From an uncultured Clostridia bacterium (GTDB lineage: Bacteria > Bacillota > Clostridia > Christensenellales > Pumilibacteraceae), in NCBI GenBank assembly GCA_947089425.1, contig CAMUKG010000006.1:1-64000 (forward strand): 64,000 nt of DNA. Reading direction: 5' to 3'. The position numbers and the translations under genes are program-made. Each line of letters begins with the position of its first letter. Positions within the stretch are counted from its first letter, which is position 1. Of the stretch, positions 49,154-58,249 are shown piece after piece. Under the pieces are notes generated by a model. The model searched no databases. It saw only the letters and a program-made list of their open reading frames with translations, and was not told where the DNA came from.

Positions 49154-50695
49154 ATGGATAAAAAAAGAAGCATATTAAACGTTAGCGTTTCTATAGCTTT
49201 CAAAGTTGTTATTTTAATTGCCGGTATTTTGGTAAGACGGTTGGTTATTCGGCAATTGGGCAACAATACAAACGGATTAAATTCGCTGTATATTTCTATA
49301 TTGGATTTTTTGGCGGTTGCGGAACTTGGTATAGGTACCGCGATTGCATTTTGTATGTATAAACCGATTGTTGACGGAGACAATACAAAAGTTTCGGCAC
49401 TATACGGTTTGTTTAATAAAATGTATTGGATTATCGGAAGCATAATCGCCATATCGGGTTTAGCGTTAATGCCTGCTTTACCTTATCTCGCCAAAGACTA
49501 TGATGTAAACGTGAATTTGTATATCACGTTTGCGGTAGCTTTACTTTCGGTTGTGCTGACTTATGTATACAGTGCAAAAACATCACTTATAAATGCCTAT
49601 AAAAATAACTATATTACGACTACGATTTCGTCGTGTGCAACGCTTATACAGTATGCATTACAAATCATAGTAATAATTTTGACGAAATCGTTTATGTGGT
49701 ATTTAGGTTGCAGAGTAATAGCTACTTTGCTTCAATGGGCGTTAACTGAACTAATTGCGCGCCGCAAGCACAAAAATATTATAGCAAATAAACAAAAAAT
49801 AGACGATGTAACGAAGAAAGAAGTAACAAAAAATATAAAGGCAATGTTTATGCATAAGGTTGGCGTAGTCATTGTCAGCACTGCGGATAATATAATAATA
49901 TCCGCATTTATAGGGGTTTCTGTACTTGGTAAATACTCAAATTACACAAGCATTATAATTGCTATGGTAAGCGTTATTTCTTTGTGTTTTTCACCCCTTA
50001 CCGCCATTTTGGGACAAATGTGTGTTGAAGAGAGTGACAGCCGAATTCATAAATATTTTAATCTTTTTCACACGTTTAATTTTATTTTGGGATTAGTTTT
50101 TTTTCTGGGATATTATGCTGTAATAGATAATCTTATTTCAATATTATTCGACGGCAATTTGGTTATGAACAGTTCTGTGCCTTTTATAATCACAATCAAT
50201 TATTTTATTGTTTTTATGGAACAGACTGTGCGCCTATTTAAAGACGCGACGGGAACGTTCTATTATGACAGATGGAAATGTTTGTTTGAAGCGATTGTAA
50301 ATGCCGGATTGTCTATATTGTTTGTTTTCATTTTTCCTAAAGAATATAATGTAGTCGGGGTTATTGTAGCAACTATAATAACAAACTTGGGTATTTGTCA
50401 TATAGTTGAACCTTATGTTTTATATAAGCATGTGTTTCATGAAAATATATCAAAGTTCTATTTACGTAACTATTGTTATATCGGCTTATTTGTAGGTTTG
50501 CTATTGGGTTTGCATTTTACGATGATATCAAGCAACAATCAATGGTTGGAGTTGTTTGCCAACGGTGGAATATCGCTTGCGTATTCGTTAAGTATTTCGG
50601 CTATTGTTGTATTTTGCAATAAAGATTTTAGAAATTCTATTAAAGTATATTGGAATAAATTGTTTCACCGTAATAAAGATAAAAAAACAGAATGA
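49154..50695 (+). CDS. Wzx-type polysaccharide flippase
   Basis: A 513-aa MOP-superfamily exporter with about 12 membrane segments. It starts MDKKRSILNVSVSIAFKVVI and has the RRLVIRQLGNNTNGLNSLYI pattern of Firmicutes capsule flippases. It moves the undecaprenyl-linked repeat unit across the membrane. It is the last gene of the operon and is followed by a strong terminator (50707-50748). Codon use is AT-rich. Two other MOP exporters in the window (12.0 and 51.4 kb) are SpoVB-like and not in this operon. Confidence 0.9.
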   Translation: MDKKRSILNVSVSIAFKVVILIAGILVRRLVIRQLGNNTNGLNSLYISILDFLAVAELGIGTAIAFCMYKPIVDGDNTKVSALYGLFNKMYWIIGSIIAISGLALMPALPYLAKDYDVNVNLYITFAVALLSVVLTYVYSAKTSLINAYKNNYITTTISSCATLIQYALQIIVIILTKSFMWYLGCRVIATLLQWALTELIARRKHKNIIANKQKIDDVTKKEVTKNIKAMFMHKVGVVIVSTADNIIISAFIGVSVLGKYSNYTSIIIAMVSVISLCFSPLTAILGQMCVEESDSRIHKYFNLFHTFNFILGLVFFLGYYAVIDNLISILFDGNLVMNSSVPFIITINYFIVFMEQTVRLFKDATGTFYYDRWKCLFEAIVNAGLSILFVFIFPKEYNVVGVIVATIITNLGICHIVEPYVLYKHVFHENISKFYLRNYCYIGLFVGLLLGLHFTMISSNNQWLELFANGGISLAYSLSISAIVVFCNKDFRNSIKVYWNKLFHRNKDKKTE

Positions 50696-50706
50696 ATTTA
50701 AGTTCG

Positions 50707-50748
50707 GCAAAAAACATGCGCCTTTAAACGTAGGCACATGTTTTTTGC
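50707..50748. terminator. Bidirectional terminator at end of polysaccharide operon
   Basis: A 12-bp stem GCAAAAAACATG (50707-50718) with CATGTTTTTTGC (50737-50748), plus an inner 4-bp stem (50720-50723 with 50732-50735). T-rich in both directions, it ends the operon and the convergent ECF gene. Confidence 0.9.
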
Positions 50749-50770
50749 AAATTTGCAGGAATTCTCTTTT

Positions 50771-51337
50771 TTACCTCATTAGTCCCTTTTTGCGCATTAT
50801 GGGAAATAAAAACGCGGTAATAACGGAGTTTAGCGCAACTACGAGCGCTTGCGGGGGACGAATGGCGAGCCAGCCCCAAAATGTTTTGGTGGGAAAGTAG
50901 AGCGCCATGCCGAGCGACCACAGTCCGAATGTGCATACGGGAATGACAATCGCCGTGCCTATTAAAATTTTAAGTTTCGGGTCGAGCTTGGGAATTTTGA
51001 ACACAAGCCCCATAATGAGTCCGAAAGCGGCGCACGACAACGCGAGAATCGGGTTGGGTATGCCGCCCGAAACGAGCGTTCCCAAAAGGTCGGTGGCGAA
51101 CGCGACCGTTAAGCCGCCGAGCGGGCCCATAGCAATCGCCGCCAAAATCCACGGAACGTAAACGAACGTTACTTTGAAAAACGGTAGCTGAAACAGATTT
51201 CCTATAATTTTGAGCACCAGCGAGGCGGCAATGAGCATTGCAATGTAGGTAATCCGTTGGGTAGTGGTGAGTTTTCTTTTCTTGCCTTGTTTTGCTTCCG
51301 TATCTACGGTTGCAATTTCCTGTGAACTTTTGTTCAT
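50771..51337 (-). CDS. ECF transporter S component, folate (FolT) family-like
   Basis: A 188-aa membrane protein with about five to six hydrophobic segments. The start RITYIAMLIAASLVLKIIGN and the PWILAAIAMGPLGGLTVAFA and TDLLGTLVSGGIPNPILALS segments resemble vitamin-binding S subunits of energy-coupling factor transporters, closest to the folate group. The EcfA/EcfT energy module is not in the window, as is normal for the group II systems. The ATG at 51337 is placed 9 nt after AGGAGG; an upstream in-frame TTG is less good. It follows the SpoVB-like gene by 44 nt on the minus strand. Confidence 0.82.
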   Translation of the reverse strand: MNKSSQEIATVDTEAKQGKKRKLTTTQRITYIAMLIAASLVLKIIGNLFQLPFFKVTFVYVPWILAAIAMGPLGGLTVAFATDLLGTLVSGGIPNPILALSCAAFGLIMGLVFKIPKLDPKLKILIGTAIVIPVCTFGLWSLGMALYFPTKTFWGWLAIRPPQALVVALNSVITAFLFPIMRKKGLMR

Positions 51338-51381
51338 GTCGGGCAACCTCCTATTAAGTTGTTGAGTTTAGTATATACGAC

Positions 51382-52908
51382 TTACATGTTTTTGGCAAAC
51401 GATTTTAACTTCTTTTTGGGATTTTTTTTGCCGAACACAATTCCCAAATCTATTATCCCGAAAACAAGCGACATTATGAACATAAACGCGCAACTCACTA
51501 TTCCGCTCACTGCAAGCGACAACAGCATGGGCGCGTAGCTTAAAAGAGAATACACCGTTTTGGTTAAATATGTTGCGGGAAGCACGAGAAGCGACGAGAG
51601 AATGAGCGGAGTAATAAAAGTGAAGCGGCATCCCGTGCGCTTTTTAATGCAAAGTAGGTCGAGTATGCTCGAAGTGGTGAGGCTTGCGCCCAAACCGAAA
51701 GTCAGAACGTCGATAGAAAAATTCTTGCAAAATGCGGCGAGGATAATGAACAGTACAGCCGAGCCGAGCATATAGTTTAAAAAACCGCGTTTTTCGAGGT
51801 CGAGCGAGTTGAGCATGCTCGAAGCGATATTTTCCACGCTTACGGGAATGAGCAACCAAGCAGAATGGGAGAGAAATCGCCCCGCATCAACGTTGTCATA
51901 CACGAATTTGCCGATAGGCTTGCCGAGCGCCCAGAACGCCGGAACAAACAGTGCCGCCACCACGACCGAGAATTTTACCGCCGTTTCTATCTGTCTTCTT
52001 GCCGAAGCCATATTGCCCGACGAGTAAGCCGAACTCAAAGTGGGAATCATAACATAGGCGAGAGAGCCCACTACGGTTATGGGTATGTACAATAGCGGCA
52101 TAGCCATGCCTATGCTCGAACCGAAAATATACAGAGCCTGTTCGTTAGTGTGTCCCATACCCACGAGAATCATAGGAACAACAATCGCAACCACCGAGTT
52201 TACTATGCTGCTCGACGCTCGCACAAACGTAATAGGGACCGACGAGGTTATGAGCGGCACAATCTTTCCTTTGGGCGACGCCATTTTTCCCTTATAGGCA
52301 AAATAGAACGCAATACAGCAAATTGCCGTTATGCCGCAAGACGCGCTGAGCGATACGGCTGTTACTTTGAGTTTGTTAAAGCCGAGCATGAAGAGCAAGA
52401 CAGTGAGAAGTATGCGAGCCGCTTGTTCGATGACTTCCACAACGCTCATAACCGTATATTTTTGCTTGCCCCACAAATTGCCGCGAAAACTTGCGTATAT
52501 GCCCGAAAACAGCACGCCGGGAAGCATGAACAAAAGTATTACCATGCTTTCGGGGCTTGCCATAAGCTTTCCTATCGGTTTTTTGAGCGCGATAGTTATT
52601 CCGCACACCAAAACGGCGCTCCCGAGACCTACGATTAGGGCGGCGGAAGTAGTGCCATGCGAGTCGCGTTTGTTTCCGCTCGCCTCGTATTTTGCTGTGA
52701 GCTTAGATACGATTAGAGGGATGCCGCTCGTGGTTGCGGTGAGCAAAAGAAAGAATATGCTCAGCGCCACTTGGTAAACGCCCATACTCACGGCGCCCAA
52801 CTCGCGCGAAAGATAAATTTTGAATACGAAACCGAGCAGGCGGTCGATTACGGTAAAAAACGTTACCGTGAACACTGCCCGAAATAGAAATTTAGACGTA
52901 CTTTTCAC
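51382..52908 (-). CDS. SpoVB/MurJ-like MOP flippase
   Basis: A 508-aa membrane protein with about 14 hydrophobic segments. The N-terminus FFTVIDRLLGFVFKIYLSRE followed by ELGAVSMGVYQVALSIFFLL is the SpoVB-group hallmark. It may export a peptidoglycan or spore-cortex lipid precursor. It starts at GTG behind GAGGTG with a short spacer. The ECF S component follows in the same transcription unit. It is not closely similar in sequence to the other SpoVB-like protein at 12.0 kb, which has a long inserted loop. Confidence 0.88.
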   Translation of the reverse strand: MKSTSKFLFRAVFTVTFFTVIDRLLGFVFKIYLSRELGAVSMGVYQVALSIFFLLLTATTSGIPLIVSKLTAKYEASGNKRDSHGTTSAALIVGLGSAVLVCGITIALKKPIGKLMASPESMVILLFMLPGVLFSGIYASFRGNLWGKQKYTVMSVVEVIEQAARILLTVLLFMLGFNKLKVTAVSLSASCGITAICCIAFYFAYKGKMASPKGKIVPLITSSVPITFVRASSSIVNSVVAIVVPMILVGMGHTNEQALYIFGSSIGMAMPLLYIPITVVGSLAYVMIPTLSSAYSSGNMASARRQIETAVKFSVVVAALFVPAFWALGKPIGKFVYDNVDAGRFLSHSAWLLIPVSVENIASSMLNSLDLEKRGFLNYMLGSAVLFIILAAFCKNFSIDVLTFGLGASLTTSSILDLLCIKKRTGCRFTFITPLILSSLLVLPATYLTKTVYSLLSYAPMLLSLAVSGIVSCAFMFIMSLVFGIIDLGIVFGKKNPKKKLKSFAKNM

Positions 52909-53018
52909 ATTTCACCTCTATGTATGTATATTTGCTATATTTCGGACGTATGCAACGGTATTTTTAGTGCGAACAAAACGCATGAAAAAGAGCATAAAAA
53001 ACATTTTTGAAAAATAAG

Positions 53019-53047
53019 TTGAAAATATCTTATAGGTGTGGTATACT
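53019..53047 (+). promoter_or_regulatory. Promoter for the transglutaminase lipoprotein
   Basis: TTGAAA (53019-53024), 17 nt, TATACT (53042-53047). The predicted +1 is about 4 nt before the ATG at 53058, too little for a ribosome-binding site. Confidence 0.7.
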
Positions 53048-53057
53048 TAAAACATAT

Positions 53058-55754
53058 ATGAAAAGAACTTTCGCAAAAATACAGGCGGCATTTTTAGCCT
53101 TTGTGCTTTCGCTGTCGGTTATAGCGCTTTCGGGTTGTACCGGTTGGCTCGACGTGCGCGTAAAAGATATTTCGTGGGTGTCGGGCGGTACGTCTCTGTC
53201 GCGTTTGGAACTCACGCTCGGCGAGCGCGTGGAACTCAACCGCTATATCAGCATAACGCCTTCGTCGGCGGTGAACAAAGCGTTTTCGGTGGAGAGCGAT
53301 AACGATTCCGTCGTTTCGATAGAAACAGTGTCGCAGGGGAGCATGGTGTCTCGCGTTTACGCCGTAGGCGTAGGGATAGGTTCGGCTACGCTGACCGCGA
53401 CTGCCGAAGACAACGGCAAAAAGGTCGAACTTAAAGCTGTGGTGTCGTATGCCGAGCCGAGCGGAATTTCGATTTCGGTGCAAAGCGACTTAGAGGTGAT
53501 TGCCGACACCGTTATTATGAAAGCCGATTCGCTCGAAGAGGTTAGGTTCGGCGCGGAGCTCGGCGAAAACGTCAGTCCCGATTGCAAAATAAAATGGGAA
53601 GCGGGCTCGATAAGCGCAACCTTAACGCAAAAAGAACAGTTCGCTTTTACGCCCGACGGAGTGGGGCGCACGGCTGTTCTCGCGTCCGTTTTCGATTCTT
53701 CGGGGAAAGAATATTCGGATACTTTGTATTTAAACGTTGCCTCTCGCTTGGAGGGCGCGCTTGTGAATTACGACACTCGAAAGCTAAGCCAACAGGCGGG
53801 CAAGTATGAAACGGTGTCGTTTAATATTACTTACAACGCTCTCGCGGAAGGCGAACCCGCGCCCGTAATAGTGTGGTACGTTAACGGGGAAGCAAGCGGC
53901 TTGGGGGAGGAGTTCGGATATTTGCCGAACGCTCCCGGCGTGTATGAAATATCCGTTAAAGCCAACGGCGAACATATTGCGCTCGGAGACGGAACTTCCG
54001 TTTCGATTTTGGCGCGAGGAACTATCGTGCCCGAAAACGTTTGGCTCGATTACGATAATTGTTACCCGCAAGTTTGGGTGCGTTGGGACTCGATTCCCGC
54101 TGCGGCGGGCTACGAAGTGTCGCTCGTGAATTTGAACACGGGGCGAGCTGTGAGCACAGATATTTCGACTAAAAACATTTCTATGCGCGATAAGTTTACG
54201 GATAGCGGAGTGAACGTTACCGACTACGTTAAAGACGCGAACGGCATTTTCACCGCGCGTCTTGCCGTAAAGGTGAAAACGCTCGGCGACGCGAACGGCG
54301 TGCTCGAAGAATCGACTTGGTCGAACGAATACAAGAGCAAAGTTGTGCCGAGCGCGGCTCGCGGCTATTTGCAAAAGAAGTTTTACGACGGAGCCCGCAA
54401 TTACTACGTTAAGAGTTTCGACGAATTTTACGAGTGGTTCGAATACGCCATGCTTTGGCGTCCGTCGTCGCTCTCGTCGGGCGAAACTTTGTATCTCGAT
54501 TATGCGTATACTTCGGCAAGCGACGAAATAGACAAGGCTATGAGTTCGATGCATTTCACGGGCTCTTATGACTACGTCGGTTTGGACGAGGCGAAAAACA
54601 TATGCAAATTTCGCATCAATTTTTATACCGACGGCACTCCGTCGAAAAAAACTTCGACGCACTCGGGGCAGGCATGGAATGCAATGCGACCTCATGTGAA
54701 TTACGACGAAAGCAAGGTTCGCAACAGTCGTTACGTTTTCCCGATAGACTACAAAACTCCCGTTACGGTGCGCAATTCCGAGCAACTGTATTATATCGCG
54801 CAACTCGGCTATCGTCCCGTGCCCGAGAGCGGAAGCGTTGCCGAAAGGCTGTATAACTACGCGCGTAGAACTTTGCGCCATATCATATCCGACGACATGA
54901 CCGACGTTCAAAAGCTTCATGCAATATACGATTGGATTATGTGGCGCGTGATTTACGACAGCGAAGTGCTAAAATATTCTTCGCTATCCGACGCGGTTAA
55001 GTACGAATCGTATTATCTTGAAAGCGTGTTCACCGATTCCGATTATTACGGCGTGTGCGACGCTATGAGCAAGGCGTTCGTTTTAATGAGTTGCATAGAG
55101 GGGTTCGAATGCGTGCGCGTTACCGGCTACGCGGGTTCGGCGGGTAACAGGGGCGGGCACGCTTGGAACAAGGTGAAACTTAACGGGCAATGGTATATTG
55201 CCGACTGCACTTGGGGCGACGCTTCCGTTCAACTTGTGTCGGGCGGCGCCGCGCGCGAATCGGCTAATCACGCATATTTTCTCCTTTCCGACGCCGACGT
55301 GGCGGCTACGCACGAGGAAGACGAGGGGAGCGCGTTTCCGAAAACGGCGTCAACTCGCTACGCTTGGTATGACGAAGAAATAGAATATAACGGAAATTCA
55401 CTCGATTTTTATCTTGACGGACGAATTATTTCCGAAACGGCGATGAGGGCTGAACTGTCTAAACTTGTCGACTATATGTCGTATGTAACGAGCAATTCGT
55501 CGCGCGAGTATTCGGTGGGCGCCGACCCCGCAGCAAACACGGTGAGTTCTCAGTACTGCTGTTACGAGTTTATTGCCGACACAAGATGGGGAGACCCGAA
55601 CAGCACGGGTTGGAACAATTCCGCGCTCATGCGAAACTTAAACGCCGAAATGCGCTCGCGCGGCTACACTGCAAACTACGATTATTATGTTGTAACCGAG
55701 AAACTCGGCAATAACGTTCATGTTTTGGTGTTTATTAAGCAGAGTATTCTATAA
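53058..55754 (+). CDS. Lipoprotein with Ig-like domains and transglutaminase fold
   Basis: An 898-aa surface lipoprotein. A signal peptide ends in the lipobox LSGC with the lipidated C27, modified by Lgt (encoded at 60.6 kb). Residues about 40-330 form two to three beta-sandwich domains (bacterial Ig and similar), and about 330-440 look like a fibronectin type III-like domain. A transglutaminase-like core at about 610-740 has C667 (GVCDAMSKAF), H701 (GGHAWNKV) and D716 (ADCTWGD). Such cores are often proteases or amide-crosslinkers of the cell wall. The ATG at 53058 lies about 4 nt after the predicted +1; a longer upstream frame would run through the promoter. Confidence 0.85.
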   Translation: MKRTFAKIQAAFLAFVLSLSVIALSGCTGWLDVRVKDISWVSGGTSLSRLELTLGERVELNRYISITPSSAVNKAFSVESDNDSVVSIETVSQGSMVSRVYAVGVGIGSATLTATAEDNGKKVELKAVVSYAEPSGISISVQSDLEVIADTVIMKADSLEEVRFGAELGENVSPDCKIKWEAGSISATLTQKEQFAFTPDGVGRTAVLASVFDSSGKEYSDTLYLNVASRLEGALVNYDTRKLSQQAGKYETVSFNITYNALAEGEPAPVIVWYVNGEASGLGEEFGYLPNAPGVYEISVKANGEHIALGDGTSVSILARGTIVPENVWLDYDNCYPQVWVRWDSIPAAAGYEVSLVNLNTGRAVSTDISTKNISMRDKFTDSGVNVTDYVKDANGIFTARLAVKVKTLGDANGVLEESTWSNEYKSKVVPSAARGYLQKKFYDGARNYYVKSFDEFYEWFEYAMLWRPSSLSSGETLYLDYAYTSASDEIDKAMSSMHFTGSYDYVGLDEAKNICKFRINFYTDGTPSKKTSTHSGQAWNAMRPHVNYDESKVRNSRYVFPIDYKTPVTVRNSEQLYYIAQLGYRPVPESGSVAERLYNYARRTLRHIISDDMTDVQKLHAIYDWIMWRVIYDSEVLKYSSLSDAVKYESYYLESVFTDSDYYGVCDAMSKAFVLMSCIEGFECVRVTGYAGSAGNRGGHAWNKVKLNGQWYIADCTWGDASVQLVSGGAARESANHAYFLLSDADVAATHEEDEGSAFPKTASTRYAWYDEEIEYNGNSLDFYLDGRIISETAMRAELSKLVDYMSYVTSNSSREYSVGADPAANTVSSQYCCYEFIADTRWGDPNSTGWNNSALMRNLNAEMRSRGYTANYDYYVVTEKLGNNVHVLVFIKQSIL

Positions 55755-56015
55755 TCGAGCCCGTTTTTCGGGGTCAAAGCAAACGAGATTGCTTTGTTAA
55801 AGTCGCTCGGAGCGCAACTAAGCACACCGTCGCGCCTTTGCCTCGCACTTCCGCTCGCTTGCTCCTTGAAAATTGCTTCGCAATTTACGCCCCCAAGCGG
55901 GCTTGAATAAAAGCTCTGCTATATTAGGCGTTTAGTTTGCTTTCGCCGTTTGCGCGTCGGTCATTTTGTTCACGATTTCATTTGTTGCGACAATGATTTT
56001 TGTGCATGTTTTTAA
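55755..56015 (+). other. Gene-free region with hairpins
   Basis: No gene is seen. An 8-bp hairpin (CAAAGCAA at 55775-55782 with TTGCTTTG at 55789-55796) probably ends the lipoprotein transcript, although its T-tract is poor. A second hairpin (AAATTGC / GCAATTT) lies near 55870-55886. Confidence 0.45.
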
Positions 56016-56044
56016 TTGCAAAAATTTTCAGGATTTGATATAAT
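56016..56044 (+). promoter_or_regulatory. Leaderless promoter for cca
   Basis: TTGCAA (56016-56021), 17 nt, TATAAT (56039-56044), then exactly 6 nt to the ATG at 56051; no ribosome-binding site. Confidence 0.8.
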
Positions 56045-56050
56045 ACGAGT

Positions 56051-57388
56051 ATGGACATCTTTATACCCGAAGCGGTAAAACGGCTTGCCGCCGCAGCAGG
56101 TACGCCCATATATCTTGTGGGCGGTTGCGTGCGCAACGCCTACGGAAAATTGGGGGACACCGACGTTGATTTGTGCGGACCTTTGATTGCCACCGCGCTC
56201 AATCTTCCGCGCGGCGCTCGCGTGAAAATAGTGAATTACAGATTAGGAACGGCGCTCATTTCGTTTATGGGCGGTAATTTCGAGTACACTCCGTTCAGAC
56301 TTGAAAAATATGCCGAAGGCGGCTCGCACACTCCCGCCGAAATCAAGTTCACAACCTCGCTCGAAGCGGATGCTATTCGCCGTGATTTTACCGTAAATTC
56401 TATATACGTGAACGCCGCCACAGGCGAAGTTAAAGACCCTGTTGGCGGAATAGCCGACATAGAGCGCAAAGTTCTTCGCTCTTATGCTCCCGAACGCACT
56501 TTTTCTTCGGACGGCTTGCGCCTAATGCGCCTTGCTCGGCTTGCCGCCGAAACGGGATACAAAATAGAATCGTCGACAGCTCGCGCCGCCATAGCTTCGG
56601 CGGAAAACTTGAAAGACATTACGGGCGAGAGAAAGCGCGAAGAGCTCGATAAAATTTTAAATGCGGACACTAAATACGGCATTGCCGACGCGCACTATCG
56701 CGGAATGAAACTTCTCGTAAAGCTCGGGCTGTTGCCTTACGTGTTGGAGCCTCTTGCGGGCGCCGAAGAAATACCGCAAAATCCCGAATATCATGCCTAC
56801 GACGTGCTCGAACACACGCTCCGCGCCGTGAAAGCGGCGCCTGCGGGAATAGTGCGACTCGCCGCGCTTATGCACGATTGCGGAAAACCGTATTCTTACC
56901 GCATGTACGGCAATATGCACGGGCACGAAAAAGCGAGCGCCGTAATAACGCGCGACGTACTCGGGCAACGTTGTCTTCGTTATCCTAAGGAAGTTGTGGA
57001 AAGGGTGGCGTCGCTTGTGGAATATCACATGTACGACCGCGACGGCAAAACCAAAGAGGGAAAAATGCGCATGTTTATTGCCGAGCATTTCGACCTAATC
57101 GACGACCTTGCCGCTCTTATGCGCGCCGACAAACTTGCTACGGGAAAGGTGAAAGAGGAAGAACTTCCCGTAAACCGTCTTGTGGCGTTACGCGACAAAA
57201 TGCTCGAAGAGGGCGCGCCTACGTCGCTCGGCGATTTAGACGTTTCGGGCGCCGACATTACCGACATGGGCTTTTCGGGTCCCGCTGTGGGAGAAATTCT
57301 TTCGGAACTGTTGCGCGAGTGCGTGCTTTGCCCCAAGCTCAATAACCGAGAGTGGCTTCTCTCTTACGCTCAAAAGAGGCTTAAATGA
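56051..57388 (+). CDS. cca: CCA-adding tRNA nucleotidyltransferase with HD domain
   Basis: A 445-aa class II CCA-adding enzyme that builds or repairs the 3'-CCA end of tRNAs. The nucleotidyltransferase head has the GG motif (VGGCVRNA, 23-30) and catalytic D38/D40. IRRDFTVNSIYVN and GLRLMRLARLAAE are the further conserved motifs. The HD phosphohydrolase domain has LMHDCGKP (H275-D276). The ATG is at the predicted transcript start; no ribosome-binding site is present. The stop overlaps the PHP gene start by 4 nt. Confidence 0.94.
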   Translation: MDIFIPEAVKRLAAAAGTPIYLVGGCVRNAYGKLGDTDVDLCGPLIATALNLPRGARVKIVNYRLGTALISFMGGNFEYTPFRLEKYAEGGSHTPAEIKFTTSLEADAIRRDFTVNSIYVNAATGEVKDPVGGIADIERKVLRSYAPERTFSSDGLRLMRLARLAAETGYKIESSTARAAIASAENLKDITGERKREELDKILNADTKYGIADAHYRGMKLLVKLGLLPYVLEPLAGAEEIPQNPEYHAYDVLEHTLRAVKAAPAGIVRLAALMHDCGKPYSYRMYGNMHGHEKASAVITRDVLGQRCLRYPKEVVERVASLVEYHMYDRDGKTKEGKMRMFIAEHFDLIDDLAALMRADKLATGKVKEEELPVNRLVALRDKMLEEGAPTSLGDLDVSGADITDMGFSGPAVGEILSELLRECVLCPKLNNREWLLSYAQKRLK

Positions 57389-58179
57389 GGGGCGACCTTC
57401 ACATTCATTCGTATTACAGCGACGGATTGTATTCGCCCGCCGAAGTTATAAAACGGGCGGCGGAAGCGGGGTGCGAAGTCGTGTCGCTCACCGACCACGA
57501 CACGTTTGACGGAGTCGACGAAGCGAACGAAGCGGCAAAGTCGCTCGGAATTAAAAACGTTACGGGCGCCGAAATATCGTCTTATGCTGGCACGAAAGTG
57601 CACATACTCGCCTACGGGTTTAGCCGCACGGATTCGCGTTTTAACTCGTTTATAAAAGAACAGAAAAAGCGGCGACGCGAGCGCGCCGAAAAGATACTCG
57701 CCAAGCTTTCCGACTACGGTATGCCCGTGCCGCCGAGCGAACTCGGCTCGTGCGTGTCGCGAGAAATTTCTCGCCCTCACATAGCCCTTGCTATGGTGCG
57801 GCTCGGCTACGAAAAAGACTTTATGAGCGCCATGAAAAAGTGGCTTTTGCGAGGCGCTCCTACCTACGTTCCCGCGAGCGGCATAGAACCCGAAGTTGCC
57901 ATACAAGAAATTCGCTCGGCGGGCGGGCTTTCGGTGCTTGCTCATCCCGTGCGCATAGAGCTCGATTCTTATGAGAAAACGGCTCTTATAAAGCGTCTTG
58001 CTGCGGCGGGGCTTAACGGAATAGAGGCGGTATATAAGCGTTCGTCGCGCGCGTCGGTGAAATGGTTTCGCGAACTTGCCCGCTCGCTCGGGCTGTTCGT
58101 AACGGCGGGAGCCGACTTTCACGCCGAAAGGAACGAAATTATAGCTCGCCCGCAAAACAACCCAGTAGTTTTGCTTTAA
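57385..58179 (+). CDS. PHP-domain metal-dependent phosphoesterase
   Basis: A 264-aa PHP phosphoesterase, related to the YciV/RNase AM-type 3',5'-nucleoside bisphosphate phosphatases. Metal ligands are seen in DLHIHSYYSDG (4-14), SLTDHDTFDG (35-44), a later SVLAHPVRIE and a C-terminal TAGADFHAE. It may degrade 3'-phosphoadenosine 5'-phosphate or short RNA ends. Its ATG overlaps the cca stop by 4 nt, so translation is coupled to a tRNA-maturation gene, in line with an RNA-related role. Confidence 0.88.
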   Translation: MRGDLHIHSYYSDGLYSPAEVIKRAAEAGCEVVSLTDHDTFDGVDEANEAAKSLGIKNVTGAEISSYAGTKVHILAYGFSRTDSRFNSFIKEQKKRRRERAEKILAKLSDYGMPVPPSELGSCVSREISRPHIALAMVRLGYEKDFMSAMKKWLLRGAPTYVPASGIEPEVAIQEIRSAGGLSVLAHPVRIELDSYEKTALIKRLAAAGLNGIEAVYKRSSRASVKWFRELARSLGLFVTAGADFHAERNEIIARPQNNPVVLL

Positions 58180-58249
58180 CGAATCGAAAAATATGTATAA
58201 TAATATCGCACACTTCGCATAATAAAGCGTAGAAAAGGAGGTGTGCGGC

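Noticed and set aside
50604..50900. 98-codon + strand frame spanning the end of wzx and the ECF gene
   Set aside because: It overlaps two real genes, passes through a terminator hairpin and reads antisense to the ECF S component.
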